DNA from: Asterias rubens
Taxonomy: Eukaryota; Echinodermata; Asteroidea; Forcipulatida; Asteriidae
Reading direction: 5' to 3'
Length of the DNA: 64,000 nt
Assembly (NCBI RefSeq): GCF_902459465.1
Contig: NC_047065.1
Coordinates: forward strand, 5,142,309 to 5,206,308
The position numbers and the translations under genes were made by a program. Of this stretch, positions 50,461 to 62,300 are shown in pieces. Every line of letters begins with the position of its first letter. Position 1 is the stretch's first letter. Below the pieces are notes generated by a model. The model was not told the origin of the DNA, made no database searches, and saw only the letters and a list, made by a program, of their open reading frames with translations.

Positions 50461-52474
50461 TACAAGTATTATACTGCTTCTGCTGTATCATATAAATATG
50501 CATGTACAATTACAATGTATGTTCTAGTTACTAGATTTTTCTTTCCAGTTATTCTGCATATTTGTGAGTAGAATCGTCTAAAACTATCGCCAGCGAGTTA
50601 GCTTTGAGTTTTTCGGTAGTTCTGTTTAATTATGTATTGTCAGTATTAAGTCAACTTTAAGACAATTTGACAAAGTTTATAATGTTGTTGTACATTTGGA
50701 TTTTTTTTACAACCATTGGGCACAAGCCAGTACTTGACTGTCTTCATTGATGTCAGATGCCCTGTATACATAAAGCAGTTATGAGTACCGATTCTAAAGT
50801 ATAATGGAGGGACAAGGCTGTTTAACCTTCCAGTCTCAGACCTTGTCTAAAATAGCGACTTCGGCATGCGTCTTTCTATTCTTTAACAATCGCAGATGCG
50901 CTGATCTAGCTGTAGCTGTAGCCGGAGTCGCCGTTTCGTACAGGACCTTATTACAAATCATGTCAAATTTGAATGTAAGAAATTCCATTTCTGTTTTACC
51001 TTATAAAATTTAATCGGATAAAGAAAATATTGGGCTTGAGTCTTTTGTGAGGAAACAAACTGTTCGGCCGTGTCCAAATTGTCGGTTTCCTTTGTGTCCA
51101 GGGTGCCAAAAGGTAAAATTCTTGAATGTTGCTGCAGTTAAAGTTTAAGTAGCTTTGTGAAATTTGGACCCAGTGTTCATACTTAGTTTTCTTGCATATA
51201 GGTTAGACCCACCTTGTGTAAAATGTGCTAGTAAAACATGTTCTGTATTGTGACCATTGTGATTTGTAATCGTAATGTTGTGAACATGTACATAGAACGC
51301 AACAATCCTGGCCAAAATGTTTGGGCCATTTGAAAACTAAACATACCCTCCCCCGTTCCCCAGGCCTTGGGTCAAGTTCGTGCAAGGACTATCGTTGACC
51401 AAAGTTTGACTAAGTTTGCTCGAACTCTATCTAGGCGACGATAGTTTACTACGCTAGTCGACTGTTTGGAACCAAGCTAATTCCGGGCGGGCATGTTTGC
51501 ATCGCTGGTTACCAGTAGCCGTTTTCATAGCCAGCGCAGAGTGGACAAAATAATTACATGTGTTAAGTCGAAAGTCATGTTGATGACATGACTACATTCG
51601 TTTGCACTACAACTTATGTGTGCATGCCCTACATGGGTCACTAAACAACCACACTTAAACGTTGATCCTTGCGTGAACTTGACCCCAGGTGGAGCACAGA
51701 CTGCGCAATAAGAGCCACCATTGAACAGGGGTGGGGGCCCAACAAGTTAGAGCCGGGATTGTTGGTAAAAATAATCACCTCAACCACAATGTACATATCA
51801 AACACTGTGCCTATTAGACTTGTATGAGTCACTCTTGAAGAATAGTCAAACCTCTGAAGGCAGATAAGCAAAGGCTTTACTAATGTTACTCTGGTTTTAG
51901 AAAATTTGTGTGTGAAATTGTCTTACTTGGCTGTTAAACCTTTGGTAAAAACTACTAAGGGTATTGACGAGGGACTGATCTGACATAAATACTGGAATGT
52001 TTTATGATGTGGTTCTTGCATTGACATTGTGCATTCCATTGGTTGATGGTCAGTTGGACGAACTTGCCAAGCAATCGTTCTTTGATTCCCCCAGAAAATT
52101 TAACTTATAAACTCTAGCAGAACTTTGTTATGGCTGCCTAGAAAATTACTGGCAACGATATTTGTCTTATTTCATGGTGAAATTGTTCTGTATCACAGAA
52201 AAAAAACGAATGCCACAATGACTAAACTTTATTTGTTGTAGGAGTACGTACAGGTATGGACCACAAAAGGGGCTGGACTAGACCATAAACAGCATGTGAA
52301 ATGAGAAATTACTATCAGAAAATGTTGTTTGTTAACTTTATTTTTGCCATGGAATATCATGAAATACACATTTTTTTACACATACTTTACTTCCAGATTG
52401 TATTCTTTTATGTTTGAATGCCTCAAACAAATGTTTCATAAGTTGATAATCATTGACACCTTGACGTAGGCCTA

Positions 52475-52677
52475 TTGATTTCGAGACCTCAGAATCGATA
52501 TCAAGCATCTGATAGCACACAACTTCGTGTGACAAGGGTGTTTTTTCTTTCATTATTATGTCGCAACTTCGATGGCCAATTGAGCTCATTTTTTTTATTT
52601 TATGCATGTATATGTTGAGATGCACCAATTGAGAGGACTGGTCTTTAACAATTACCAATAGTGTCCAGTGTCTTTAA
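52475..52677 (-). mobile_element. F1 MITE, copy 14 (truncated)
   Basis: Only the right half remains, from ttgatttcgagacctcag to gtgtccagtgtctttaa. The palindrome is shortened. Confidence 0.8.
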
Positions 52678-53739
52678 AGAGCTGAGTGCCACAACTGACT
52701 TAATGGATATCATTTATTTACATTCACGTTATTTCCTAAACTATTGACTACATGTAAGTAACTTATCTTGTTTAAGCATCCACCTTGTTTTTGTTTAAGT
52801 ATCCACCATGTTTTTGTATTAATGTATCTGTTTATCTGGTTCCTTTATTTATATTTGTATTCTTGATTGCCCAAGGTTCTGTGAAAGGAATGAAAAGTCC
52901 ACAGGCATGTCACTCGGATGGGATTCAAACCCACAACCTTTGCCATGCTAGCATATGTCATATGACTAGACAGGAAGCACGGTGGTCTAGCTGTATAAGA
53001 TATTGGGCCCAATTTCATGGCTCTGCTAACCACCAAAATTATGCGCTTGCGATCACCATTCTTTGCTTACATTGCAAATGCTAAATCTTAGCAGCAAATG
53101 ACTTGTTACATGGAGTACGCACACGCACAAACAAAAATTCCCCTGCTTACCTGTGACATATGCTTGACGTTAACATGGATTTCGCTGCTTCTATAGCACC
53201 GATTCTTTGCCTACAGAAAGCAGAGCCTTTAAATTAGGCCCGACCCAGCATGATAAAGCAAAAGCTATCTCATTTTTCCTCATTTTAATAGTGCTTTAAA
53301 TTTTTGTATTCAGTATTTATTAATATTTATATTTTATACATATATATATATAAATGTTTGTTCATGTGAAGTTATCATTTTGGTCCACTGTGATGTAAGC
53401 TTGTATGTGCTTGCAATAAGAATATAAACCATTCTTGCAGGCATGCAAGTTCTTCTTATTTTTTACTAAAAGTACTTATTTTGTTCATTTTAGAGCAACA
53501 ATGCCTGTGAAAAGCACTAGTACATAGCTCAATTGATCCTGAAAAAAACCTTTAAAAAGCAATTTGCTAGTTCTACTACCTGCTACAGTAATGACCTATT
53601 AAAAGCAAATTTAGACAATGCTGAAAGCAGTAGTCTATAGCTTCTGATGAAACAATTGATAACGTTTTTGGGGGATTTTATTACTCAAAAGTAATAGCTT
53701 GTCTATTTGGTTTACATTCCTGACTGGCATCGTCGAACA

Positions 53740-53875
53740 AAGATATTGACAAAATAGGGCACCACCAATACGGGGCTAGATAGCTTGGTTGGTAGAGCTC
53801 CGATACGTTAATCCAAAGGTCGTGGTTCAAATCCCAATCTAGTTAATTCTTTGTTCAACCCTAAAAAATAGTTTA
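53740..53875 (+). mobile_element. tRNA-derived SINE, plus strand
   Basis: ggggctagatagcttggttg, acgttaatcc, ggtcgtggttcaaatccca and attctttgttcaaccc. The same family as 17672, 46735 and 47800, with a preceding caaagatattgacaaaatag block. Confidence 0.65.
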
Positions 53876-54459
53876 CATTCCCTTCGAAATTACAACCTTG
53901 TTTACAAAATTATTACTGACCATGCAATATTTTCTAAAAAGCTAAGAAACTTGTCCAAAGGGGTTATGGTTGACTCCACAGTAGCATTGGTTGTAATAAC
54001 AGGCATCAAAACTACCTACTTGTATTGTATCATGGAAAATAACTTTTAACAAAGTCAACTTAAATAAAAAGTACTGTGAGTTTTAAAGCGCGATGTCTCT
54101 GGTCATGTTTCTTTCCTACTCTGTTATAGGCACTCTGCGCCTGGACTTCATAAAAGTCCACGCTTTCTTGGAGTGTAAATTTAAAGTCGATTCTTATCTA
54201 AACAACTGTATGATTAGGCCATAGAGCAAGGACTAGGTCCTTGCTCTATGATTAGGCAAGCAAACAAAATGTATGTTTGACAGTCAATAAGTTTGGGACG
54301 GTTTGGGTTTTTTTCAAAAGTTGTCATTAAAAATCCAGAAGATTAGTTGGAAAGTGTCAAAAAAAGAAGAAATGATATATGTGTATTGAATATATAGCAG
54401 TTTACCAACCCAAATTGACCAATGCAGACATGGGTGGTCAGGTTCAAATCTTACTGGGG

Positions 54460-54640
54460 GCACTACATGTATGTGGATTGGGTTGTCAGTCCCTACCTGT
54501 GTGGGTTTTCGCTGGAATAATTCTCTGGGGTTTTCCTCCCACATCTTAAACTGAGTTAAGTTTTGGGGTTTTGGCTAGTACAGTGATTAGGTTCGCTTTT
54601 CTGAGAGTAGTTGGTATCAAACCAGAAGAAATTAAATGAA
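54460..54640. repeat. Dispersed repeat, relative of 43930-44105
   Basis: cactacatgtatgtggattg, cagtccctacctgtgtgg, ctggggttttcctcccacat and ccagaagaaattaaatgaaa. Confidence 0.5.
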
Positions 54641-55031
54641 ATTATGACATGTCAGGGTTGTTTAAAAATATTTATATCTCCTATCAGAAACAAATGAAAC
54701 CAAACGACAATATTAAAATTTTCTCAGTTTTATTTTATTGACATTGACATACGAATAAATCTGCAAAGTTTTCGATGCTCTTATTATTTTATAAAAGATA
54801 CACATGAAAATCAAATGTCACAACTCTGTGCTGTAAATTAGCAGACTATGAGTCACCTTGTGATCTACAATAACGACAGCGAATTACACCAACAAAAAAC
54901 CAATGATGGAATGTGCATTTTAACAACCAAGATATATTTTATTTTTAAACAACTGCAGTGTTGTACATTGTAGTCGGGTAAATTTTGGCCAAGCACCAAG
55001 TACCACCAAGTAGGGCCTACAAAGGTGGCCC

Positions 55032-55321
55032 AGAGTTATATATAAAAACTAGAGGGCGCACTACCCTATATACGCTACCCGGTATGCGCGCAGGCGAACA
55101 TTTTCTAAGTTGACAAAATAGGCAGTGCACAGCGTGTGTTTGTGCGGCCATTTTGGAAGTTGACAAAACAGCTTCGCGTAGCGTTCAATAAACACAAACT
55201 CCAACGTGTACTTCATATTCAGAGCGCGTACAGAATGGCGCGCCCTTGTCTCCTTGCGGTCCCGTCGCGTTTGCGCAAGAGGCATCACCAGTGCGCCCTC
55301 TAGTTCTTTTAATATAACTCT
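55032..55321. mobile_element. Non-coding element with ~31-bp terminal inverted repeats
   Basis: The left end agagttatatataaaaacta plus gagggcgcact is inverse to the right end agtgcgccctc plus tagttcttttaatataactct. The inside is GC-rich and has no coding potential. Probably in the RABIF 3'UTR or just beyond it. Confidence 0.75.
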
Positions 55322-55330
55322 ATGGTATGA

Positions 55331-55766
55331 GCACTACTCTCCCAAGTACCAATTCCAACAGCAGAGTAGAACTATTTGGCACTCCAAGTACAACTACAAG
55401 TACCACCCAGTACAAAGGTAGCCGAGTACAAATGAAGTACTTGAGAACAAGACTAGTGTCCAAGTCCCAAGTAATCTTTGAGTACCATACCCAACAGCAG
55501 ACTAGAAATATTTGGCACTTAAGTACAAGAAGTACGAGTACCATCTAGTACAAAGGTGGCCAAGTAGTACTTGAATACAATACCGGTACTGGTGCATAAG
55601 TCCCAAGCACTCTTTGAGTACAAGTTCCAAAAGCAGAGTTCAAGTACTTGGCTCTCCGAATACGAGTACAGGTACCATCAAGTACAAAGGTGGCGGATAA
55701 GTACTCCAGTACGAGTACTGGTGCCTAAGTCCCAAGCACTCTTTGAGTACAAGTTCCAAAACAGTT
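55331..55766 (+). repeat. ~130-bp satellite, three to four diverged units
   Basis: Anchors tctttgagtac occur near 55475, 55611 and 55741 (spacing about 136 and 130 bp). Each is followed by an aagttccaa(a/c)agcag-like segment and later agtacaaaggtgg. Each unit is itself rich in agtac motifs. The open frame through it is a repeat artefact. Confidence 0.75.
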
Positions 55767-56607
55767 GTTTTTTCTTCGTTCAACCTCAAGTTCAAGATTC
55801 CTCATATTTTTTGCATAAAATTAAAAATTCATATGATTTTTACTAATACCATGCTACAAATATTTTTTTAAGCGACATAAATTATCACTACGGTAACCAT
55901 TGGCATTATTGGATAATACATTAATTGATTATTTGCAAGTCATTCACAGTAAACATGCATTTTATTTTATTCTATGCCATGCCATGCCCCAAAAATTACA
56001 GAACATTGGAAATATCTGTATTCGTTGAAAATCTAGCACTAAATCCCCAACTCCAATCCTCAAACCCCATATCATTTCAAATGTACTCAGTCCATTTTTG
56101 TTGTGGTTTATAATATTTGAAAATCTAACACGTGACATCATGGCTTCAAATTGAGCCCTCTTGTGACAAACTGTTGACAGAGTTTGCGCTGACTCAGACC
56201 ATATGATTCTATTCCTGTTTTCGTTTGTTTGAAACGTAGCTGAGTATCAAGTGTCATTAAGAATAAGAAAATAGTTGTCAGTGATTAATTGTGGGCTCAC
56301 CCAGCCAGCGCACAAACTTGCAAAATACAGCATTTCAAATACACAATGTACGACGCACTAACAACAAATATAAAACATTTATAAATATACCATTCCAAAT
56401 CAAACACAGTTGAGGCCAGTGCTCTGTGGCAGTTTTATCAGTTTGAAGCTCCAATGACAAAACTTTTCGGCATCACACTAGATATTCCTATCATAAGACC
56501 GGGTAATCAAGTCGCCAAGCTCACTCTGTCTTGTCACTTAAGTTTAAAAAAAACGCAGGAATGCCCTAAACAAAAACAGCACAATCGTTAATATCTTCGA
56601 ACGGTCC

Positions 56608-57657
56608 TCATGTGTAAACAACTCGCTCGACAGCAACGTAGAAGTTCTCCTTTGTTTCTAGATCATGGTAGCCTATAGGTCCAACCTCACAGTCGGCACA
56701 TATAAGATACTTGATGCTCTTGACTGTGTTTGTGAAGCCAACGTTCTCAAATGTGTACATGCCCTCTATCAGCCAGAAGTCCTCTAGTTCCTCACCGTCG
56801 TTTGGCTCTTGATTCGCAGTCTTCACTTTCATATGCGGGAGGAAAAACTGGAAAGAAGATTGAGAACAGTTTAATTACTAAAGAAAAACGTTTGTTTTTG
56901 GCACATGTTATGATTGCCAAAGCGATGTCCCACCAGCATTAACAGTAATACTTTACAAATACATTACAAGCAGTACCTTCAACTGATTGGGACACCTAGT
57001 GTACTAGGCGTGACACACAAGTCAAAGAGTAAAATCTCATTTCTCTTGTCTTGGACAAGAGAAACCACCCTACTGTACTGTAAATAAATGGATAGTTATA
57101 TATTTTTAATCTAGAAAATTGTTGCTTCAAACAAAAGATTTCTATAGAGGGAAATAAAGTGAACAAATCGCCAAAGATTGAAATAAATAGCATTTTTAAT
57201 AATTCAGATTTTTTTTCTAACTAAGTTTATCTCATCTGTATGCCACCACCACCAGCACCACTTTTTCATTTGTTATGAAGTAGGCCTAGTATTCAATTTA
57301 CTCAAATGAGGTGGTGGCAGGATACGGAAACTTTTCCCATTCTTTTATTGCATATTTCCAAATAATTTTATAGTCACTTATTTTTCATATCGCAACTGGT
57401 TAAGGTGCTCATAGTGCACAAAAACTAACCTTTTTTTGTGTGGCTTTTGCAAGGCCCGGCCGAAGTACGATGCTTTGACACCTTGCACACGCTAAATTCT
57501 TCACGTTCATGTTCTTTTCGTCTATCAGATCTTTGACTTTAGAGCTTGGAGTTGCCGAAGAGTTTTCCTCCGCCGACCCCGTTTTTTCGGCGGGCTTTTC
57601 CTCCACTGCTTCTTCTTCTGCCGGTACATCGACAACGGGTTCTCCGCCTTCCGCCAT
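56608..57657 (-). CDS. RABIF: RABIF / MSS4 Rab-interacting zinc protein (2 exons)
   Basis: Exon 1 57657-57430 and exon 2 56847-56608, phase 0 junction (AAG|gttagt ... ttccag|TTT); 155 aa. MSS4 binds nucleotide-free exocytic Rabs (Rab8, Rab10, Rab13 group) and acts as a weak exchange factor or holdase chaperone. Both zinc pairs are seen: CARC (Cys57, Cys60) and CADC (Cys126, Cys129). The Rab-binding core is clear (IEGMYTFENVGFTNTVKSIK, YLICADCEVGPIGYHDLE, ENFYVAVERV). The N-terminus is about 45-50 residues longer than in mammals (123 aa) and is acidic and Ala/Glu/Pro-rich. The first ATG (57657) is open in frame; Met50 just before the conserved part is an alternative start. Convergent with the CCDC102A-like gene, divergent from the secreted-protein gene. 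Confidence 0.95.
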
Positions 57658-57975
57658 TGTTGGTTATTTCTTTATTGGTCTACTAGTATAGTATGGTGCC
57701 TAAACCCCTCCCACCAACACACAGGCTTTCTGCTATCATAACACTAGGGTTGCGTTTTACGGGAAATTGATCGAGGGGCGGGGATTGTAACCAAGATTGG
57801 AGGGGGGTTACTTGTGGTAATTCTTCAGACAATGAAAAAGAGAGACAGATCAGGACGATGTTTTTGTATTAACAAAATATTTGTAAACTTACCAAATGAT
57901 CTATTATACGAGTCCAAAAGCAAGGCTGATTGTTGTAATACTGCCCTGCACCAAAAACCCACCCTCAGCCTTCCT

Positions 57976-58222
57976 GGGCCCAATGTCATAGAGCTGCTAT
58001 AAGCACTAAAATTTGCTTAGCATGAAATTTCTTCCTTGATAAAAAAAGGATTACCAACAAAATTTCCATTTGATGGATATTGCCTGTTACTGGTATTTAG
58101 CTGTTGTTGGCTTATCCTGCAAACCACATGGAAATTTGGTTGGAAAACCTGTTTTTATGAAGGAAAAAATTTCATGCTTAGCAAATTTTTGTCCTTAGCA
58201 GCTCTATGAAATAGGGCCCTGG
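57976..58222. mobile_element. Foldback repeat (gggccc-ended)
   Basis: The left end gggcccaatgtcatagagctg is inverse to the right end cagctctatgaaatagggccc. The arms gcttagcatgaaatttcttcc and ggaaaaaatttcatgcttagc also pair. 58223-58560 looks like a second, more decayed member. Confidence 0.75.
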
Positions 58223-59269
58223 GCCCATCTATCATAAAGCCTCAAGCACAACAATTTGCTTAGCTCAGAAAAGTTTTGCTTAACATAAACAGGTAACCAG
58301 CCAAACAATTACACTAAAAAATTACATTGTTGTGACTGCTGCCCACTCAATTTTTGTTTAGAAAAGAAATTTGTCAAGTAGTATTTTCTACTAAACATCT
58401 TTGAGAAATTGAGCCCTGAATACCACACAGTTACCATTGCCATTTCTACCTCCATGCCATTGCTGCGAGTACTCCGGTCGTTTCCTTGCTTAGCCAAGAA
58501 ATTTGCTAAGCCGAATTTTCTGCTTAACAACTTTATGTTAGGCTAAATATTTTAGGCATACAATAATTTTCAAACATTGTATGACCCCATCACACGTACG
58601 TCACTTGTACTGGTATTTTTATAGCACTTTTCATATAGGATAAGCGTCATTGTCAGGTCTTTGAGCAAAGGACTTCCAAAAATAAGTGTTCAGAAAATGT
58701 ATTAAAAAAATCCAGCTGACATTGGAATTCAACTGTCAACGAGGAACACGTGATCAGAGCGATTACAATCGATCTACTCCATGACAAAGCCAAAAGTTAT
58801 GCAAATTTCGCTTTCACCGCACCACAGATAGAATTCTTCTGTGTTAATTGTGTACGCCATGCAATCGTCAAATAAAAGCGCACTCTTCAAGTGATTCCAT
58901 TTCAACACGGGGTGGCCTTTGTATCGTGTATTAATTGTGTATTCTTGTTTTTTGAAAATTCCTTAATACAATTATACAAATTACCACATAGGTCTTCAGT
59001 TTGGCTGTAATCTTCTCTTCTTTAAATTTAACACTTCAAACTCTCAGTATAACGTGAAACTAACGTTTGAAGGTATTTGAACACCCCTATTCAAGAAATG
59101 GAGTGACCGATTTCAATGTGCATATAAAACCAAAGCACGTGCGAAAAGTTACAATTCCATTTGGCCGCCGCTGCCAAGCTGAGTGGTTTTCCTGAAGCCG
59201 TCTGTTTGCTCGAAGATTCGTCCAGTTTTAATAGTGGTTGCTTTTTTTTCACGATTCAATTGCATAGTC

Positions 59270-59276
59270 TATAAAT
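59270..59276 (+). promoter_or_regulatory. Candidate TATA box
   Basis: TATAAAT in the context agtctataaatgag, 116 bp upstream of the ATG at 59392. The distance suits a 5'UTR of roughly 90 bp. The call rests on sequence and position only. Confidence 0.4.
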
Positions 59277-59391
59277 GAGTAAACGCGACTGACTTCCAAT
59301 AGGCTGAATTAGAAACGTGTAAGAGCTTGTAATTTCTAGGCTCAAGAGTTCTATTTAACTTCCGAAAAAGGTCCACCGCCGAACTACGAGA

Positions 59392-62300
59392 ATGTTGGTG
59401 ACTTCGCTATGCTGCTGCCTGGTGGTTCTGGGTTTGGCGACGCCGGGAGCCCGGGCAACGTTTGGTGACAACATGGACCATGGAAGAGACGACCTCTTTG
59501 AGAAGATGGGGAAAGCCACGGTCGACGTGTTTGACATCGTAGACGGTAAAATAATTGTTAATTTGTGGGCTAAAATACCACATCCTTACACAAATTTGGG
59601 CGTGCTGTGGCCGTGGCACATCACTTACAACAAATTTTGTTCGGCCACGTGGTTCCAGCCACGCCCTACATGCCGTAAAGTTGTACATGCGTTGCACTCG
59701 GATACGTATAATGTTAGCAAATGTTGTCACAGAGTTATGAACAAAGTATATTATTAAGTAGCCTAACTGTAAAAGTCTGTGTCAAATGTTACGTGTTGTA
59801 AAACAAACATTCCATTGTTCCTGTAAACGACAAATTGTTTTTGTTTTTTTGTTACATGTGTTGTAACAATTTCATCTTTTTTTGAAGGCTTTTTTTTGAT
59901 AACTTTCCGTATGGCGCCACCACTTTTTCACTCATTTTTACAAAAAGGGATATCTCATTGAGATAAATAAGATACTATATTATTTTGTATCGAATGACAA
60001 AGTGGTGGCGACGAAAACTTTCCCCAAATGGATTTATTTAATATGTTTTTTTGCCAAAACATAAACATATTTTTCCTCATTTGGTCCAGTGAGGTATTTT
60101 GTTTGTTTTCATATTTCTCCATTTCCTTTGGTACTCGATGGAACGGGAATAATCCAAACAAACGAGCAAACAATTGATAGTTCATAATAAAAAAAAATCC
60201 TGTAAGAAAACAATTATTTGAAACAGTTACGCGAATGGCTGAAAATGTCTTTCTTAGTTTGGTCTTTGCTCTTTTTGTTATTCATTTTGTTAAATTTCAC
60301 TTTTTGTTCATGGTGATGATTCATAATATTCGTAAAAGACCTTTTCAAGGGGAAACAAATCACAATATTTTGATTTAAAATCAAATAATGTACACAGGTC
60401 AAGTACAGCTGGATGTAGCATTAGAAGACACCATCGGACAAGATGAAGTCTGGATCCTTGACTTCCAGCCCTTCCAACACAACAATAAATCTAATCGACC
60501 AGTCATTCAGGAAAATGGAGGCAGCTTGGTGGCCGAGAATACAGGAACCTGTTCAAATGTCTTTACCACTCTGCCATTTGATGTGAGTTATTGACAATTA
60601 TTTCCAAATTATGCCACAACTTCTTCACTCTCAAATTTACTGAAAGGAGCATCTCATTTTGAGTAAACTAGAAATGAATTTATTTCATAACCATGAAAAA
60701 CTGGTGGCAAGATATGGAAGGTTTTCCCAGAGTTTAGACCCTCTGTGTCACATTCTGCAGTGGCCATGCACTGTACACCACCTTTCCTTATTTTATGTAG
60801 AATTAAGTGCTAGTTTAACTTATGAAACACTCCAACAAAACCATTTAAAATTTGCAACTTTTCCAAATTTTTCAAAATTCTTCCTGGACAAAATTTATAA
60901 TATTTTTATATATCAATCACTTATATTATACCAGCCCATACATTTTTAAGCTGGATTACTACACAAGGTTCGGGCCTAGTAAATGTTGAAAACGAGGACT
61001 GGGTTTGGTGTTTATATTTTGTTAATACGCTTTACCCTGGTCCTGGTTTTGTACGACAAGACCAACCAATGTTTGATTTACTCTACCGTTTCTTTATACG
61101 TAGTTGTATTTTGTCCACCAGGAAAACTTCGCAGAGGTTCAAAAAGCTAAAGATAAAGACAAATCATGTCTGAAGTAAATGAACCTAAAATTTAAGTAAA
61201 ATTTTTGCCTGTAACTTCTGCATCTTTTCTGTGTTATTTTGTTCTGTGTATAGTCGAGTACAGGTTTCTACAAAGATTCCTACACCCCCAACTATCCAGG
61301 AACCAAATCATTGTTCTCTTACTACGAGACAGGGTCTGAAATCATTCAACAAGGCGACATGAGAATACGAGAGGATCACATCACTTTCATGGGTAAATTA
61401 TTAGGGAACCTAGCTGCGTCATTAGCCCATTGGAGATATGACGAACACCACAGTTTACACATTTTGTTTTAGGTGTATACAGCATGGTCAATTACTGAAA
61501 CCAAACAGTGCACAATTATATAATGTCCACCTTAGCTCGAAACTTTTCATCCTTGAGTTTTCAGTAAACACATCGACCCACAACTGGTGAAATTGTCATT
61601 TAATCTGATGGTTATGTTTGAGAGAAAAATCAAACAAAATTGTACACATGTATTGTATTTTCATACTTTGCATAAATATGACAATTCAAATAAACAAGTT
61701 TTCAAAATTATGTTATCTTGACTTTCAAGAACTATTCTACTGGATGATTAACTAGTAATGGTCATACATGATTATTCTTTCTACACTTGAGTGTGATTTC
61801 TAAAATGTATTTTTGTTGCCCTGGGAAAAAAACAACTTGTGGGTTAGGCCCCTATTCTTGCTAAAAATGTAATTTTTTTACCAAGACAAGTATCATGCCG
61901 GACTAATAACAATAATAATAATATTTATTTGGGCAATCACATTTACATACTATAGTAATAGTATACAACTAATTTATCTTTGTGAGCTGTTGGATTGAAA
62001 GTTGTCAATTTTTGTTTGTTTGTTATGGTAGTGCAAATTCTATTAAGGTAATGGTTGACAAATTATATATCTGGATGAACCAAAAACCTTGCTTGTTTTA
62101 AACTCAACATTCTTAGTGCATTTTACATTGTAAATAACCAGAATCTCTTTTTTACCAAATTTGAATTTTTTTTAATGCCCATTAATTTGGTGCGTGTATA
62201 GTTTTCGTTGCATGATAGTTCTATTATTTCTATGCTGTAAGCCGTGTTTTAATAATGTCCTTTTATATTGTCTGTTCTTAACTTATGGCATCGGGAGATT

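Larger units (their letters stand above)
49275..56607. other. Convergent intergenic region between the CCDC102A-like gene and RABIF
   Basis: No gene recognised in 7.3 kb. It should contain both 3'UTRs. Contents: SINE tail (50270-50460), truncated F1 copy 14 (52475-52677), repeat fragments (53000-53240), tRNA-like SINE (53740-53875), repeat shared with intron 1 (54460-54640), a TIR element (55032-55321) and a ~130-bp satellite (55331-55766). A TTTATT motif at 54729 could be the reversed poly(A) signal of RABIF. 50461-52474 and 55800-56600 show nothing recognisable. Confidence 0.55.
57658..59391. other. Divergent intergenic region between RABIF and the secreted-protein gene
   Basis: Contains a foldback repeat (57976-58222), a relative of it (58223-58560), and the promoter region of the right-hand gene with a TATA-like motif at 59270. 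58561-59160 shows nothing recognisable. Confidence 0.6.

Noticed and set aside
55571-55846. Open frame with repeated KSQALFEYKFQ
   Set aside because: Produced by the ~130-bp satellite; the peptide repeat follows the DNA period.
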